Assembly: GCA_914767715.1 (NCBI GenBank)
Contig: OU612070.1
Location: 1,691,501 to 1,755,500, forward strand
Direction: 5' to 3'
DNA from: Membranipora membranacea
Lineage: Eukaryota > Bryozoa > Gymnolaemata > Cheilostomatida > Membraniporidae
DNA length: 64,000 nucleotides
In this document: positions 12,036 through 23,156 of the stretch, piece by piece
Numbering within the stretch: the stretch's first letter is position 1
Layout: the number at the start of each line of letters is the position of its first letter
Notes under the pieces: generated by a model
Seen by the model: the letters and a program-made list of their open reading frames with translations, nothing else
Told to the model about the DNA's origin: nothing
Database searches by the model: none
Translations under genes and position numbers: made by a program

Positions 12036-12590
12036 GCTTTCGTCAATTGCAGCAGGAGTTTACAAAAAATTTCAGATACATATTTTTATTGTATCTTTTT
12101 GGCTTTGTCAAATTTTTCCGAATCTTATTCAAATGGGTGTTGCATTGCATCAATCAATTTCGATTTGTTCAAGTTGTGACTGTATAATTTTGAATTTGGC
12201 CACCCCACTTGCGGAGCTTGTTGGAAGCATTGGCCTATCACTGGGGGAGGAGTGGTGACAAAAAAACCCAATGCTAAAATGAGTTCATGTAGCAAAGATA
12301 CCAATTCAAGATAAAAGTTCAACGAAGGTTAATGGCTTGCTGTTTTAAATAATCTTCAATTCTATTTATCCTTAAATTATTCAATCTGTTTCACCTTTTT
12401 CAACCACACTTTGCAATGTTTTGCTACGGATTATTTGGAATGGGTCTGTGACAAGACTTCAATGTTTTGGTTTTTTGTCTCTGGATTAGGCCATATTTCT
12501 CCCATTCATTTACTGTGAGGCTTTTTGTCAACCCTGTAGTTGATGATGTTTTGTTGTCCGGGCGTACTTTGTTCGGCAACAAAGGTTAAG
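12036..12590. repeat. Left arm of a ~550-bp inverted repeat
   Basis: Its reverse complement matches 16673-17223 along its whole length with scattered changes: tttcgtcaattgcagcagga, caatgggtctgtgacaagac and gtacgcccgaacaacaaaac occur in both. The arms face each other across ~4.1 kb. Both arms keep a ~60-residue open frame (12125-12322 minus; 16928-17173 plus) with few replacements, including PPPVIGQCF.QAPQV.WPNS and KSKLIDAMQHPFE. The frame lacks a clear ATG and I recognise no family. Confidence 0.85.
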
Positions 12591-13045
12591 AATTTCATTA
12601 CATTTCCAATGATTCTTTAACTGGTTTGTAACTTTGAATACTGACCAGCAAAATGTGACCGTTGAGTGTATAGTTTTTGCTTGTGATAGAACATACCCTA
12701 TAGGAGTTTAATTTTTAGCTAGAGTTTAATTTCGCTACTATGGTGAGTGAGTTTAATTTAAGATACACTAAATTTCGCTAGTGGGCTTACTAGCAAAAAT
12801 TTTTTTAAAATGTCCAAGCTGGGATTCGAACCCAGGGCATAACCCTCCATTGATGGCAAGGCACAGTGTTAGAACACAGTGTTTCTTTAGTTTTAATTCT
12901 AGTAGCTAGAATTAATACTAAAGAAACACTATGTTCTATCACAAGCAAAAACTATACACTCAACGGTCACATTTTTCTGGTCAGCATTCAAAGTTACAAA
13001 CCAGTTAAAGAATCATTGGAAATGTAACGAAAGTCTTTCTTAAAG
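12585..13045. mobile_element. Palindromic MITE with ~100-bp arms, interrupted by a SINE
   Basis: The segment from 12591 to ~12697 (catttccaatgattctttaa ... gtgaccgttgagtgtatagt ... cttgtgatagaacat) is repeated in reverse complement at ~12930-13031. The inner part of the right arm forms a second tight palindrome at 12868-12937 (tctttagttttaattctag / ctagaattaatactaaaga). The left arm is split by the ~170 bp insert at 12698-12866. No transposase is encoded. The superfamily cannot be told from the ends. Confidence 0.82.
12698..12866 (-). mobile_element. tRNA-derived SINE inserted in the MITE
   Basis: On the minus strand the 5' half reads like a tRNA 3' half, with a T-arm (CTGGG TTCGAAT CCCAG) and Pol III B box at 12822-12832. 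The A box is degenerate. The insert is flanked by tagaaca on the left (ending ~12697) and tagaaca on the right (12869 onward), a likely target-site duplication. The body contains two copies of gtttaattt-like words. It is a short, decayed SINE. Confidence 0.6.
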
Positions 13046-14190
13046 TGCTACCACAACACACTCAGAGTAGTTTTTTATGGTTTTTGCAACTGGTGAAACA
13101 CCTATTCCAAATGCCCTCAGTAATTTTATAGGAACATATTTTATAACAAAAATCCTCCCTCATGCTGATCTAGAAATATCAACCTAATCCATTAATTATT
13201 AGTGCCCGAATCAGGTTGAAACAAAAAGGATGTTTCTAGCACAAGTCCAATGTTCCTCTACGTATAACATAATGGAGGAAATAAATGAAGTCAACATGAC
13301 TCACTGTTACGCTTCAGTGGTTCTATCTGAACAGAATTTTCTTTAGGAATGCAATAGTTAAGTAGTCAGTATTATGATCATATCTGTGCTGCTTTAAGTT
13401 TTGTCACTGGCCTTTGTACCAACAGATGCCTCTTGCAACATGCCTTGTCAACAGCCCATTTAGTGGTGACACGGTTGTAGCTTTTGGAAACATCCATGAT
13501 CAACGATATGGCAAGCAAAGTCATCGCATAAACGGCAGCAATTCATATAGTGTTTATTCTTTATATAGGTGCAACAACTTGGTTTAAACCATATTTCGAT
13601 TCATTCTTATCGCTTTCCAGCCTGAACACATATATACATTTGTACCCTATACGAGTGAATGTTAGCTTTAGTTTATTTTGGCTAGCTGAATGTTAGCTAT
13701 CACTAAATAATATCACGGTAAGGATGGAGACAATGAAGTATCGGAAAACCTAATGTTTTCAGAAGTTCATAATATTGCAGTGTGGTATACACTCAAAAGA
13801 GATCAAAGTAATAGGGTTTGAGGATAAGCCGAAAGAGTCGTGTCCAAGCTAAAAATGTGATAGCTGCGGCACTGTGAAATTGTATGCACCCACTATAACT
13901 TCAGGTTATGCTGGCGGACCAGTTCTGATGATTGACAATGATGATTTTATTTTTTGTAGCATATATATGTCTGATAAATACTTGATGTATAGAGACGTTT
14001 CAGGGAGCAGTATAAGCGTTACTCCGGAATAATATGAGCAATGCAGTTGGTTTAAATAGTCTTCCTATATTTAGTGAAAGTGTAGATATCCATTCTCAGC
14101 AAGCGATATCTATTATCAACATCAAGTGTCTCAATCTAAAGGTTGTATAACGGCTGTAATATGTCCACAGATCATGCAGGTCAGGGGGCG
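13046..14190. other. Intergenic filler inside the repeat nest
   Basis: No coding exon is supported. The sequence is AT-rich, with no duplicated segment I can detect, apart from a short (GATGAT)n-like tract near 14192-14230 that forms the tail of the adjacent LINE fragment. Confidence 0.5.
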
Positions 14191-14191
14191 G

Positions 14192-15310
14192 TTATTGATG
14201 ATGATGTTGATGATGTTTGATGATGTTTGTTTATTTAGACATTTCCGGTATCACTCCTAAAAAGGTTGACAAAATTGAAATGTTTACATAAAAATTGATA
14301 GAAAAATATTGCACTAGTTGAAAAATCTCATATAGAATTCAAAAAAGCTGTTCTGCCGTTTTACAGTGCGGCATTTGCTGGGTCGGTATTTGTCGATTAC
14401 TGCTTTACGGGCGGATTTTCTTTGAGTGTTAGGTCTGATTCTATTGTTCAGCGGATGGGTATTATCGGTTGAAATTTTTAAAAAGTGTTCGCTGCATAGA
14501 GACATTAAGAAGTCGGATATATAGGGTAAGGCTAGCTTGGTCAGTCTATCGTCATAGTCCTCTATGTGTGGCATCATCATGCGTGTAGCGTATCTCTGCA
14601 CTTTCTCTAGTTTCTCTTTATCGGCTTCGGAGATAAACTGAAACCATACTGGGCAGGCGTAGGAAAGAACGGGTTTGACATTGGCAGCATGTTATCAGTC
14701 CTGCGGTGTTCATACCCATGGTCTTAAGCTGCTTCATCAGATACAGTCTGCTATTGCATTTGCTCACGACAGAGTCTATGTGGTCGCTAAAAGACAGTTG
14801 AGAGTCTACAGTGACTCCTAATAGTTTAGCAGATTTAGATGGGGAGATAAAAGTATCATCACTGGGGTTTACATCGAGGTTCATACCAGGTCGGTCAGAA
14901 AAAGCAATATTCAATACAACAGTCTTACTTGAGTTGAGAAGCATACTGTTTTCTAAAGACCAACTATTAGCATTTGATATAGCATCAGAGACATTGTCAT
15001 CGGTGAGGTTTACAATAGCCTTATAAAATGTGGTGTCATCTGCGTACTTCACACAATTAAAACCTTCAGCTTTCAAGTCATTATTAAATTGTCCAGAAAA
15101 CTTGACACACTGCTGTCTTGAATTTAGAAAACTTCTCGTCAGATGGAACACTGTCGCAGAGCGTATTGTCATACTTTTAGTAAATTTAATCCATTATTTG
15201 CTAGAATTGCGTCTGAACTTAGTGTTGACAGGTTACAGGTTGTTAATATGTTGGCGAGATCCAGTTGTATCATCATCTACAAACAAAATCATACATGATG
15301 GATAGATATA
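14192..15310 (-). mobile_element. LINE fragment, 3' half of a reverse transcriptase
   Basis: Minus-strand frames give FNCVKYADDTTFYKAIV (intact YADD box near 15040), NANSWSLENSMLLN, SKSAKLLGVTVDSQLSFSDH, then after a frame change ATRMMMPHIEDYDDRLTKLA and YISDFLMSLCSEHFLKI, ending at a stop near 14316. The N-terminal RT blocks and the endonuclease are absent, and at least two frame breaks are present (near 14680 and above 15150). The 3' end runs into a (GATGAT)n tail. It belongs to a different LINE family from the two full elements at 21576 and 50035. Confidence 0.87.
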
Positions 15311-16672
15311 CCAATTTGTATATCACCAGGGGTGTGGTATGGAGCAACAGACAAGCAGAGTAACAGGACCGGGCTTATCAAACCAAAGCAAATTAGTATT
15401 GTATGCATATTGGACCAAGAATAGTATCCTTATAGAGCAAATTTATCAACGGTGTTCGAGTTTCAAATGAATCCCTCTCGGGAACAAAAAAAAGGGAATA
15501 GGCTGACAATGCAATTTGTAAAAGACACATGAAGAAAATCTCGAGAAATTGAAACACGAACCCAGTAGTAATTAAGTCTCAACAGACCCTGCACCTAATC
15601 CCCAGGGAGAGGGAGTTAATTGCCTTGCCAGACAGACAATAAATCAGTAGCTCAATGAAGTTACATATAAGTAAAAAAGCTCAGTCTACTAATCAAGGAG
15701 TCAGAAGGAGTCTAACTAATTCATGGATTGATTCAGCAGCATTAGCCTAAATTAGCCAATTCACTGTACAAGTATAACTATATTATGTTGTCAGGACATG
15801 CATTGGTTGGGAGTAACCCTTGGGTCACCACACAAACAAACAAACAAATAAATTAAAAACAGAGAGAATCCCAACTTTCATATTTAGTATGTTCACTATT
15901 ATTTATCATTATACATTCCAAATGTTTGATTTATTACACTTATTTAATTTACTCCCTGAGCTGAGCTGGTAATACTTGTTTCTGTAGTAGGAAGTAGTTG
16001 CTATTCTTCACCCACTGCAATCTGTCCATGGCAACTAGTGTGGTGGTGGCAATGCAGTAAGTAAGTAAGTAGATGCAAAAGCAAGTTTCATTGTCTGTCT
16101 AGTGAGCAGAAGCTAGAGCTTTGGGAAGCCTAAAGAAACTCCCTGAGAAATTCCCTGTCCTGTTGTTGAAACTAGCAAAAATGCACTGAACCATTCTGTC
16201 TCTGAATTTGTCTGAATTTGTAATAATGAAGAAGTTCTCTGACTACTAACTTTACTGAATGAATCTGGACTGAAAAATGTGCTCTAGCCTGGAAAGTCTG
16301 TCATGTGTGGATGGGAGGTACACCCATCCACCAACACAACACAGCCTGCCTAAGATAAACGTGTTCATGGGACATCCACATAGACATATGTCTATGACAT
16401 ATTTCTATGGAAATCCAGAATACTAGTCTACTCCATTCATTGGCTGAGCCTTCTTCTTCTTCTGCTTCTGGCCAGAATCAAGAAGGGACGCCACAATCGT
16501 TATGCAATTAATAGACCAAATATTTTTTTTCCAAAATGACTTCATTTTTATTTTTCTTTATTTTCACATTATTTCACATTTCAGCTGAGATTTAGACCAG
16601 GTGAGCTTTAATACACTCAATTTTATGAGCAAAAGTTGTTTTTCTCTGTGTAGTTGCACTTTAACCTTTGTT
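15311..16672. other. Intergenic sequence without supported genes
   Basis: Only short open frames are present. There are small runs such as (acaa)n near 15835 and ttcttcttcttctg near 16450. I see no splice-compatible exon. Confidence 0.5.
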
Positions 16673-17223
16673 GCCGAACAAAGTACGCCCGAACAACAAA
16701 ACATCATCCACTTAAGGGTTGACAAAAAGCCTCACAGTGAATGAATGGGAGAAATATGGCCTAATCCAGAGACAAAAAATCAAAACATTGAGGTCTTGTC
16801 ACAGACCCATTCCAAATAATCCGCAGCAAAACATTACAAAGTGTGGTTGAAAAAGGTGAAACAGATTGAATAATTAAAGGGTAAATAGAATTGAAGATTA
16901 GTTAAAACAGCAAACCGTTAACCTTCGTTGAACTTTTATCTTGAATTGGTATCTTTGCTACATGAACTCATTTTAGCATCGGGTTTTGTTGTCACCACTC
17001 CTCCCCCAGTGATAGGCCAATGCTTCAAACAAGCTCCACAAGTGGAGTGGCCAAATTCAAAATTATACAGTCACAGCTTGAACAAATCGAAATTGATTGA
17101 TGCAATGCAACACCCATTTGAAAAAGATTTGGAAAAATTTGACAAAGCCATAAAGATACTTCAAATACAATAAAAATATGTATCTCAAAATTTTTGTAAA
17201 CTCCTGCTGCAATTGACGAAAGC
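16673..17223. repeat. Right arm of the ~550-bp inverted repeat
   Basis: This is the reverse complement of 12036-12590. The inner end begins accttt gttgccgaacaaag and the outer end is caattgacgaaagc. Outside the arms the flanks differ. The pair could be two inverted insertions of one element, or the terminal repeats of a ~5.2 kb composite element; no transposase or polymerase frame is seen between them. Confidence 0.85.
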
Positions 17224-17484
17224 TTTGAAACAAACGGTGCAAAATCTATGTGTGGTAAAAATATGCCACAGTATTATGAAATCCAAATTCTGTTTATAAA
17301 ATGAGTACGCAGTATAACAAAATTATCAACATGGAATTCATAACGTTTACTTCGTGTTTTGTAATATAATATGATATTTATTGTGAATGAATTTTGTGTT
17401 TGATTAATCGGACTGTAATTTGGAGTTGTTCACTCCTTGGCTCAAATCCCAAATAATAAACTATCCTCCAATTTTCTGTTTTAG

Positions 17485-17617
17485 AATCCGCGATATGTAT
17501 GGTTCAAATAGTGCGAATGCAATGGTAGCAGATCTGGACTTATTATTGCTGATAATTCGGTTATTAAAGAGAGACTTCAAAAACACAACTGAACTGTTGA
17601 TCAACAATACCTCAGCG
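17485..17617 (+). CDS. Possible orphan internal exon
   Basis: The stretch is bounded by a good acceptor (TTTTCTGTTTTAG) and a consensus donor (GCG|GTAAGT). One frame stays open: IRDMYGSNSANAMVADLDLL then a Leu/Ile-rich run and LKRDFKNTTELLINNTSA. I do not recognise the protein and found no phase-matched partner exon nearby. It may be an exon of an unseen gene or chance. Confidence 0.25.
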
Positions 17618-17904
17618 GTAAGTAGAGCTACTATCGTACAATGTGCGCTAGCCTCAACTACTGAGCACTGGTTTAGTTTTGAGTTTGGTGCAATTCTCAG
17701 TGGAATTGCTCACGGATATATTATAAACAATAATAACAAAATATAAATATGGTTCTATTCGTCAGGCAATAAATCAATCAATAATTTGACAATATCTTGG
17801 CATTTATCATTTTGTCATAAAAATACATAAACATTCAAAATCTCTATAATAAGATCTTACCCTTGGTGCAGTTGACCTCGAATTCTGTGTGATATTCATG
17901 GTGA

Positions 17905-18155
17905 TATCTCTGTGTATTTAAACTATGTTAGACTAGGTTCCTCGCTGTGAATCGCGGTATTTGTATCTCTGTGTATTTAAACTATGTTAGACTAGGTTCC
18001 TCGCTGTGAATCGCGGTATTTGTATCTCTGTGTATCTAAACTATGTTAGACTGGGTTCCTCGCTGTGAAACGCGGTATTTGTATCTCTGTATATCTAAAC
18101 TATGTTACACTAGGTTCCTCGCTGTGAATCGCGGTATTTGTATCTCTGTGTATCT
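17905..18155. repeat. 59-bp tandem repeat, four full copies
   Basis: Units start at 17905, 17964, 18023 and 18082, with a partial unit at 18141; every spacing is exactly 59 bp. The unit begins tatctctgtgtatttaaact and ends ctgtgaatcgcggtatttg. Copies differ by a few substitutions. No frame is conserved across units. Confidence 0.95.
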
Positions 18156-18157
18156 TG

Positions 18158-18990
18158 TCAAAAGCTCTGTTGGCTGAATGTGTCTAAAAGTTTTTAGACA
18201 ATTTTCCTCGCTTGTAGAATAGCGGTATCTGTACCTTTGTGTATATCAAAGCTCTGTTGGCTGAATGTGTCTAAATGATTTAAGACAATTTTTCTCTCTG
18301 TGGTTGTGCCTCCTTGGGCTGACTGAATCAGATAATTCTCTGATTAAATCTGTAATGCTGTACGTCGTGAACCCGCTCCCTGGCGCTGACTGAATTGTTG
18401 TCTTCTTGGTTGAAGAATAGGCCTCCTTGGGCTGAGTAAATCAGATAGTTATCTGATTAAATGCGTAAAGCTGTATGTCGTGAACCCACCTCCTGGCGCT
18501 GACTGATTTTTACAAGTGTCCATCAGGCTTTTATAGTGCTGGTTTGCTGTCCTGTTGTTGTGCAACGTTTGCATTTACAGGCGTAAAGGTGTTAACCTTG
18601 TTATTGGTTTCAGCCTCAATTTCGTCATTACTCTCTTTTGATTTGCGTGTTTTGTCAGTTTTAATCATCTAGCTGTCAAAACATGGTTAGTCTGTCCTTT
18701 GCTTGACCTTCCCTCATTTTTGTTTTGGTCATTTTTAGATAATTTATGGTGTCAAGTGCACCTGTTTATCCATGGTGTAATCTGGTGGTTTTCCGGTTTT
18801 GCAATCTTTCTAGGTTTGTTTTGAAGAACTTTTGTGACGTCTATTGCTCGTTATTTTCAAATAGCTTATGGTGTCAACTGCACTTGTTTTCTATGGTGCA
18901 ATATATATTGGTTTTCTAATTCCGCAATCTTTCCAGGGTTGATTCACGTGCCCAAAGATCTCGTGACTCTGCGGTTATTTTGAAGATGTT
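18158..18990. repeat. Series of further tandem duplications with small hairpins
   Basis: Three more local duplications follow the 59-bp array. They are ctctgttggctgaatgtgtc units (18163 and 18250, period ~87); cctccttgggctga...gctgtacgtcgtgaaccc units (18309 and 18421, period ~112); and atttatggtgtcaagtgcac-like units (~18740 and ~18865, period ~130). The third pair contains gcaatcttt and a repeated tttgtgac. Small perfect hairpins are visible, for example gtctaaaagtttttagac and aatcagatagttatctgatt. No protein frame is supported. Confidence 0.75.
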
Positions 18991-18999
18991 TTGTGACTT

Positions 19000-21420
19000 C
19001 TGTTGTTTTCCCGTTGTGCGACTCTCCACGGGTTGTCCCACGTGCCCAGATTTCTCATGGCCATGTGATTATGCTTTGTTATATTTCAATAACCCCTCAG
19101 TGTATTATTCCCTCTATTTACTACAATATTACTATTTTCCATCACCATATAGCCTGTGTCTAGATAAATTTCAATAATGATAACCTATGATGTTTGAGCT
19201 TTAACCCTACACTGAAATGTTTAAGTATGTTTCTGTTGGGTTTTAGTTTAAGCTCTTAGTAATAATTGAATTTAAACTAACTTTGCTTTGCTTTGTTTTA
19301 CAGATTATGTGGGTTAATGGTGATTTCCTGTCTGCACAGCATGCTGGGTTAAATCTCAATGCATACTTTACTACACTATCGCCCTGATTCGATTTCATAT
19401 CTATAACTCTAAAGTCCTTGGTCCTCTCCTATCATCAATTCTAAGTCAGCGAACAAGCAGCAAGCTCTCACAACAAGCAGGTCAAGCCTATAATAATCAC
19501 GCCGAAACAGATCACCATAGCTATTCAAATTGACAACATGTGGATGACAATGGAACTTATGACAAAAAAAATATATAATCAGAAACCAGTGCAATTTGTG
19601 TTATGATGTCTGGTGACCTAGACTTCACCCTTAGTCTTAGCTTTTGACTTTTGCAAGCTCATTGTTTTTCTCCGCTTCTTGAAACCAATCACCGATAATA
19701 GGTGCAAAGGTAATTAGTTTTGACAAGTGTCATATTTTTATGGGAGTTCTAATCCAGCTTATGAGTGGTTATTTATTTATTTGGTTTCGGCCCAGGGTCT
19801 GGTACAGAAATGTATTTGTTGAATATTAACTAGTTATTTATTGGTCTGCGTCTTTATATGATATGTGATTGACCTTTAGTTTTGTACTGTCGCACTTATT
19901 AATAATAAGTCATTTGAGAAGAAGGATAATTCAATACCATGTTGTGTAAGTGATCGTTGCACATTCGGAAGAAAATATGGATGCTCTTATACCCTAAGGT
20001 AATTATAAAACATGATGTTCTTTATGATGATTACATAAGAAAATGTCATCTGACAAAATGAAATGGTCAAATGTCATTCAAATATTAAACTCACAATTAT
20101 TGGTGTATTAACCACCATCGACAGAATCAGAACAGGTAATAATGGTATACACTGTTATCATAACTGAGTATAGCAGCGCCCCGACATAATTAGCTCCTAA
20201 AACAAATTATTAATCCTAAATATATGCACTGACAGGACAGGTTAAAAAATACAAGTACATGTAACAAAACTGAGAAATAAATTAATCAGTCTCAAACAAT
20301 CCGAGATAGAACTTTACATCATAACGCCGGTCAGCAATGGCAATTATATATAAATAAATAATCTCACAACTCGTTGAATATAAGAACGGAGTTGAGAATA
20401 AACAAAATAACGTAGCGTCACAATCGGTAGAATTATACATTTGTAGTGAAAGGTACGCAGTCGACAATTATAAATAACAGAAGAAAACTCACCATAAGTA
20501 TTATATAGATTGACTTAAAGCTATTTATAGTGATGATAATACTGTTTATATCGTAAGATTAGTCCAGAATAAAGTACATAATATAATAGTTGAGTCTGAA
20601 TAATAAGATGTCGGCTGAACGGGCCTGAGCCCTAGATGTTGATAGTTCGAAGGCTACTACTATACTGAAGTACAGTGTTATTATTTGATTCGTTGATGCA
20701 TAGATAAATGAGAGTCATGAGTGGACAACCACAAATTGTAATGCTGGCACAATGACCTCTGAAATTTTCTTGAAAAAATGGCACAATGTGCTCTATAGAT
20801 TAAATTTCATGTCTGTGCAATAATGAAATAGGATGTTTCATCCCTGATTTTCCTATCTAGAATATATAATAAATCCATGGGTTGATCACATTGGATGAAA
20901 AAAAAAGGAAATATCGCAAAGCCTCGGTGCTATATAAAAATAAATTTACCATTCGCAATGCAATCCATATGATTATTCAACAATTTTACTCACAAAATTA
21001 AGTGCAACTTATTGTGTCAGGAGGGTTTGTTCATTGCTGATATCCGTATAGCTTGTAAAGGCTAAAATAGTGAAATCATCACATCACAAAAACAAACTGT
21101 TTTGAAATTTCTGAATTTAGTCTGTTTTGCAATGATGCAAACCTGCCAATAAAGCCGTATTTTATGTCCAACATCGTGCAGATCTAATAACCATCACATC
21201 CGGAAAGTGCTATATATGGGTAAAGATCAGGATATACTCTCACACAGAGTAACTGATGACTTTGTCCATGAGATAAGCATACTTGCCAAGTCTCCCGATT
21301 TAGGCGTGACCCTCCAGATTTTTACACCCACCTCCCACTTTTTGTAAATCTCACTATTTCCTCCAGATTTTAGAGAAAACAGTCCAATCGAAATATTTTG
21401 ATAGTTATACAAGCACATGT
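19000..21420. other. Intergenic sequence without supported genes
   Basis: This is AT-rich sequence with no splice-compatible exons or recognisable domains. Several 60-residue open frames occur by chance. A segment near 21280-21370 (cttgccaagtctcccgattt) has the look of an old interspersed repeat, but I cannot assign it. Confidence 0.45.
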
Positions 21421-21575
21421 TGTTGTTGACTAGTTACTGTTAAGGTTCTGTTAAGATTCTGTTAAGATTCTGTTAGTTACTGTTAAGATTCCATTGTTGA
21501 ATTCTTGAAGCGCAAGGCTGAAAAAATCTGAGCTCCAGAAAAATTGACAATAAATCTGGGTAATTTTCACCCAAA

Positions 21576-23156
21576 ATGAACAAAGGCAAGAAGAGAAAAC
21601 TCATTTCCAGTAATGATCCTGATGAGGATGATGCTGAGGATAATATCTTCACCTATTCGCTCAACAAGTTGAAGGCATTACAAAAGAAAATCGACTCTAC
21701 TACCACTGATGAGTCTATCACCATAAAAGGTAATCCGGGAAACATCCAAATTGTCGTTGACTGCAGCACAGCTGTTTTTGAGCTTGTCAGATCTATATTT
21801 CAAACATCAATTCAGGAGCAATATCTTTATGTAACTAGGAAAATGAATAAAGATAAGGACAAAAACACAACAGCCACCATATTCACCGTGAAAAACAAGA
21901 AGAAATCGGATAGACGCCTTTATACTGCAAACTTTTACCATACCACCTCTAGAATACTGGTGAATGCTATCAAAGATGTGGATGTGTTTATAAGTCACTA
22001 CTCTAAGCTGGTAGGTGAATTACAGCCAGAAACAATTGCCAATTTAAACGAGAAAGTCCGTTCCTCATGCTCAAATGCAATGGAATCGCTAAAAAGTAAA
22101 CAAACCAATGCCAACAGCAGCACAACTCAACAACAAAGCACACAAGGTGCTCTAGGGGGATCTACAGTTTCACTGCCAGAGTCTTCTCAGTGTTCCCTGT
22201 CTGAGACAATGGAGACTTCTGCTCCATTCGTCGACAGCGCTCCCAGTCATTCCAGGGACAGAGATTGTGGGGAAAGTCCCGGATGTGCGTCATGCAGAAC
22301 TCTACATGGCGTGCTTTCTATTATGATGGAGAAGATGGACAGCATGCAGGAGAAGATGGACAGCATGCAGGTTAAATTGGATAAAATTACTAGTGCTTTT
22401 TCTGAGAGCCCTAGTACAAAGGAATGTCCATCAAATTCCAAAAGTACCGTACAACAAACATATCTTCCAACTCAAACTCTTAACACCACACAACAATGGT
22501 CATCAGTTGCAAGCAGCAGTAGACAACTCCACAGAAATATTCCTTCATCAACAACACATCAAAACACACCAACACCAAGTTCACGGGCAACTACATCCAA
22601 CACACCAGATCACATGCCATCTATTACAAAAACAGCTCGTCCAAACAACTTCAACCCCAAGCACTGCATCGTAATAAGTATCAACAAGTCATCAAAAACC
22701 TACCAAAACTATAATCAAGACAACATCAGACGTGAGATTAACCGTGAATTCGGCCCAACAATCATAGAAAACATAACGACCTACAATTTCAAGACAGAAT
22801 CTCCAAAAATTATGCTGCACCTTCGCGATGAAAAGACCGTGACCAAGTTGATAAACACTTGGAATACATTACTATTTGAAAATTCGCAAGTAAGAAAGAC
22901 AATCAATCCAGAATCAGCAAAAGTCAACACTGGTATGCTGAGAGGCATTCCTATCGATGCTGATGATGAACTTGTAATAAAAGAGATATCACAGAATTTC
23001 CCCAACTCTTCAGCTATAAGGATTTACAAAGGGGAAAAGAAAATGCGCATCTTTAAAGTAAAGTTTGACACTCAGGACCAATACAACAAGGTCCTCAGTC
23101 AAGGTATGATTTTAGACTCACTTAAACTTAAATGCCATTTTGAAAAACTTCTATGA
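21576..23156 (+). CDS. LINE ORF1 protein, RNA-binding, 526 aa
   Basis: ORF1 proteins bind the element RNA and support retrotransposition. Residues 1-30 are Lys- and Asp/Glu-rich (MNKGKKRKLISSNDPDEDD). Residues ~100-150 hold a block (YTANFYHTTSRILVNAIKDV) that the second LINE shares as YTINFFNTTSTILVNG. Residues ~235-275 have CASC and a heptad-like segment with the repeat EKMDSMQ, likely a coiled coil. The C-terminal third (from ~375) has IVISINKSSKTYQNYNQDNI, then GMLRGIPIDADDELVIKEIS and MRIFKVKF, which looks like one or two RRM-type folds. There is no CCHC knuckle. The stop overlaps the ORF2 start (ATGA). Confidence 0.85.
   Translation: MNKGKKRKLISSNDPDEDDAEDNIFTYSLNKLKALQKKIDSTTTDESITIKGNPGNIQIVVDCSTAVFELVRSIFQTSIQEQYLYVTRKMNKDKDKNTTATIFTVKNKKKSDRRLYTANFYHTTSRILVNAIKDVDVFISHYSKLVGELQPETIANLNEKVRSSCSNAMESLKSKQTNANSSTTQQQSTQGALGGSTVSLPESSQCSLSETMETSAPFVDSAPSHSRDRDCGESPGCASCRTLHGVLSIMMEKMDSMQEKMDSMQVKLDKITSAFSESPSTKECPSNSKSTVQQTYLPTQTLNTTQQWSSVASSSRQLHRNIPSSTTHQNTPTPSSRATTSNTPDHMPSITKTARPNNFNPKHCIVISINKSSKTYQNYNQDNIRREINREFGPTIIENITTYNFKTESPKIMLHLRDEKTVTKLINTWNTLLFENSQVRKTINPESAKVNTGMLRGIPIDADDELVIKEISQNFPNSSAIRIYKGEKKMRIFKVKFDTQDQYNKVLSQGMILDSLKLKCHFEKLL

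Noticed and set aside
17905-18155. Regular 59-bp units resembling a CRISPR array
   Set aside because: There are no unique spacers; whole units repeat head to tail, and the window is clearly eukaryotic.
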